Shown one piece after another: positions 58,172 through 59,465 of a stretch of DNA of 59,465 bases. Every line of letters starts with the position of its first letter. The first letter of the stretch is position 1. The notes below the pieces were generated by a model. It had not been told where the DNA came from and searched no databases. It saw only the letters and a program-made list of their open reading frames with translations. Source of the DNA: Planctomycetota bacterium (GTDB lineage: Bacteria > Planctomycetota > UBA1135 > UBA2386); NCBI GenBank assembly GCA_020848735.1, contig JADLHO010000081.1, forward strand, positions 1 through 59,465, in the 5' to 3' direction. Position numbers and translations under genes: made by a program.

Positions 58172-59251
58172 GTGACCCGATCCCGCGCGGCGCTCTCCTT
58201 CCTGACTTCGCAGCACCGCGGGCGACGGGCGCTCTGGCTCGCCGCCGCGCTCGCGCCCCTCTTCGCGTTGGTCCTGCCGCGCGCGGAGCGCGCGCCCGGC
58301 CCCCTGCTGCGCGCGTCCCGCGAGTTCGTGGCCGGGCTCGACGAGGCCGCGCGCACTGCGGCGCTGCTGCCCTTCGACGACGCCGAGCGCCAGCGCTGGG
58401 CCTTCGTGCCGGGGCAGTATCCGGGCGTCCCCCTTGCGGCCCTCGACCTCGCATCGCGGCGCCGTCTCCACGCCGTGTTGCGCGCCGCGCTCAGCGAAAC
58501 GGGCTACCAGACCGTGACCTGGATCCAGCGCCTCGAGCTCGTGCTGCGCGAAGCCGAGTCGAAGCCCGACGCGCCCGCCCTGCATCGCGACCCCGAGCGC
58601 TACGCGCTGGCCTGCTTCGGCGATCCGCGGAGCGAGTCGCGCTTCGGCCTGCGCTTCCAGGGCCATCACGTCTCCCTCAACTTCCTGGTCGTCGACGGCG
58701 AACTCGTCGCCGGCACACCGCTCTTCCTCGGCAGCAATCCGCACGAGCTGCGCGACGGTCCCTTCGCGGGCACGCGCGTGCTCGGCCGCCAGGACGATCT
58801 CGCCCGCGCCCTGCTCGCCTCGCTCGACGCGGAGCAGCGCCAGCGCACGATGCTCGCGGGCGAGGTGCCGGCCGACATCGTGCTCGCCCCCGGGCGCGCG
58901 GCCGATCTGCTCGGCGCGCCGCGTGGCATTCCCCGCGCGGCCCTGAGCGAAGCCCAGCGCGCGCCGTTCGACGCGTTGTTGGAGGCCTTCGTCGACCTGC
59001 TGCAACCCGCGCACGCGGCGCGCGAACTCGCGCGCATCCGCAGCGCGGGCCTCGACGCCGTGCACTTCGCCTGGCTCGGCAGCGACGCCGTCGGCGCGCC
59101 CCAGTATTGGCGCCTGCACGGCCCGGGCTTCGCGATCGAGTGGTGCAACATCCAGAACGGCGCCAATCACGTGCACACGGTCTGGAACGACCTGAGCAAC
59201 GGCTTCGGCGTGGATGTGCTGCGCGAGCATCTGTCGGGCGAGCGGCGCTGA
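58172..59251 (+). CDS. DUF3500-family exported protein
   Basis: The 359-residue protein begins with a signal or anchor (ALWLAAALAPLFALVLPRAE). The DUF3500 features follow: ASREFVAGLDEAARTAALLP, then DDAERQRWAFVPG, PLAALDLASRRRLHAVLRAA, and the His-rich core FQGHHVSLNFLVVDGELV. The C-terminal half ends with HFAWLGSD, FAIEWCNIQNGANHVHTVW and NDLSNGFGVDVLREHL. DUF3500 proteins have no established reaction; the conserved His residues could bind metal. The GTG at 58172 is 4 nt after the preceding stop, so it belongs to that unit. Confidence 0.88.
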   Translation: MTRSRAALSFLTSQHRGRRALWLAAALAPLFALVLPRAERAPGPLLRASREFVAGLDEAARTAALLPFDDAERQRWAFVPGQYPGVPLAALDLASRRRLHAVLRAALSETGYQTVTWIQRLELVLREAESKPDAPALHRDPERYALACFGDPRSESRFGLRFQGHHVSLNFLVVDGELVAGTPLFLGSNPHELRDGPFAGTRVLGRQDDLARALLASLDAEQRQRTMLAGEVPADIVLAPGRAADLLGAPRGIPRAALSEAQRAPFDALLEAFVDLLQPAHAARELARIRSAGLDAVHFAWLGSDAVGAPQYWRLHGPGFAIEWCNIQNGANHVHTVWNDLSNGFGVDVLREHLSGERR

Positions 59252-59308
59252 CCTGATCCTCCCGAGAGTGCGCGCGCAGCGGGCAAACAGCACCGGGACG
59301 TCGATCCG

Positions 59309-59332
59309 TCGCCGCCCATCAAGCGGCGGCGA
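59309..59332. terminator. Hairpin downstream of the DUF3500 gene
   Basis: TCGCCGCC (59309-59316) and GGCGGCGA (59325-59332) form a perfect 8-bp stem with an 8-nt loop, 58 nt after the stop. There is no T-tract, so terminator function is inferred from position. The rest of 59252-59465 shows no gene or other signal. Confidence 0.35.
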
Positions 59333-59465
59333 GGGCGGAGGCCGAAGGACGCGGCAGGTGCGGCGCGGCTTGCCCTCCCCCGCCTGCCAGGGCCCGCGCG
59401 CGCCATCTGCGTCGTATCGATTGCGGGCCGATGCCCCCGCGGAGCGCTGGCACGGCGTCCACGGC

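Noticed and set aside
53397..58175. A plus-strand open frame of almost 1600 codons.
   Set aside because: It runs antisense to uvrB and then out of frame through the two zinc-ribbon genes. It is Arg/Pro/Ala-rich and has no domain. In such GC-rich DNA stop codons are rare in the shadow frames.

Overview
The window is about 59 kb of very GC-rich bacterial chromosome, packed with genes and showing no rRNA, tRNA, CRISPR array or intact mobile element. Several traits suggest a Planctomycetota-like Gram-negative organism: an FHA Ser/Thr kinase, paired MJ0042-type zinc-ribbon membrane proteins, DUF1573- and DUF3500-type proteins, a multihaem cytochrome with a phosphoesterase-like front half, a Gld-type ABC operon, many lipoproteins, and a Kdo transferase (so an LPS outer membrane). 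The phylum is inferred from gene content, not from a marker-gene tree.

Layout. 0-2.4 kb: the end of a possible transposase, then gapA-pgk on the minus strand. 2.4-9.7 kb (plus): tilS, FHA-kinase, DUF167, a divergent nucleoside phosphorylase, purN and an HNH endonuclease. 9.7-14.7 kb (minus): CHASE2 adenylate cyclase, SH3-like protein, M48 lipoprotein protease, and an MscS channel with a cyclic-nucleotide-binding domain. 14.7-21.4 kb (minus): a lipoprotein, the mrfA/mrfB helicase-exonuclease pair, a DUF4185-like lipoprotein, a CobW GTPase and a broken flavoprotein gene. 21.5-31 kb (minus): a gldA-gldF-gldG-DUF4340 ABC operon, an outer-membrane-like protein, dnaK and a MATE exporter. 31-33.6 kb (minus): an RsbW-like kinase, PP2C phosphatase and CheY-like receiver. 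33.7-37.6 kb (plus): a peptidoglycan amidase lipoprotein, a DUF1573-like protein and the tetrahaem cytochrome. 37.6-48.3 kb (minus): a DksA-like protein with a huge linker, lspA, a response regulator, a small membrane protein, secA, waaA, metK, a lipoprotein and tyrS. 48.5-51.4 kb (plus): a small ORF, xerD, an MFS transporter and a hypothetical. 51.4-55.4 kb (minus): uvrB-uvrC. 55.4-59.3 kb (plus): two zinc-ribbon membrane proteins and a DUF3500 protein.

Genes within a unit very often overlap by 1-17 nt (ATGA or GTGA junctions), so translational coupling appears to be the rule. Several unit-leading genes carry a TAnnnT hexamer only 7-9 nt before the start codon, which points to leaderless transcripts.

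The strongest candidate for a new functional system is the cyclase / envelope protease / cyclic-nucleotide-domain MscS cluster at 9.7-14.7 kb. It encodes both a likely maker and a likely reader of a cyclic nucleotide. The DksA-like protein whose zinc finger is split by about 130 Ala/Lys-rich residues is the most unusual single protein.
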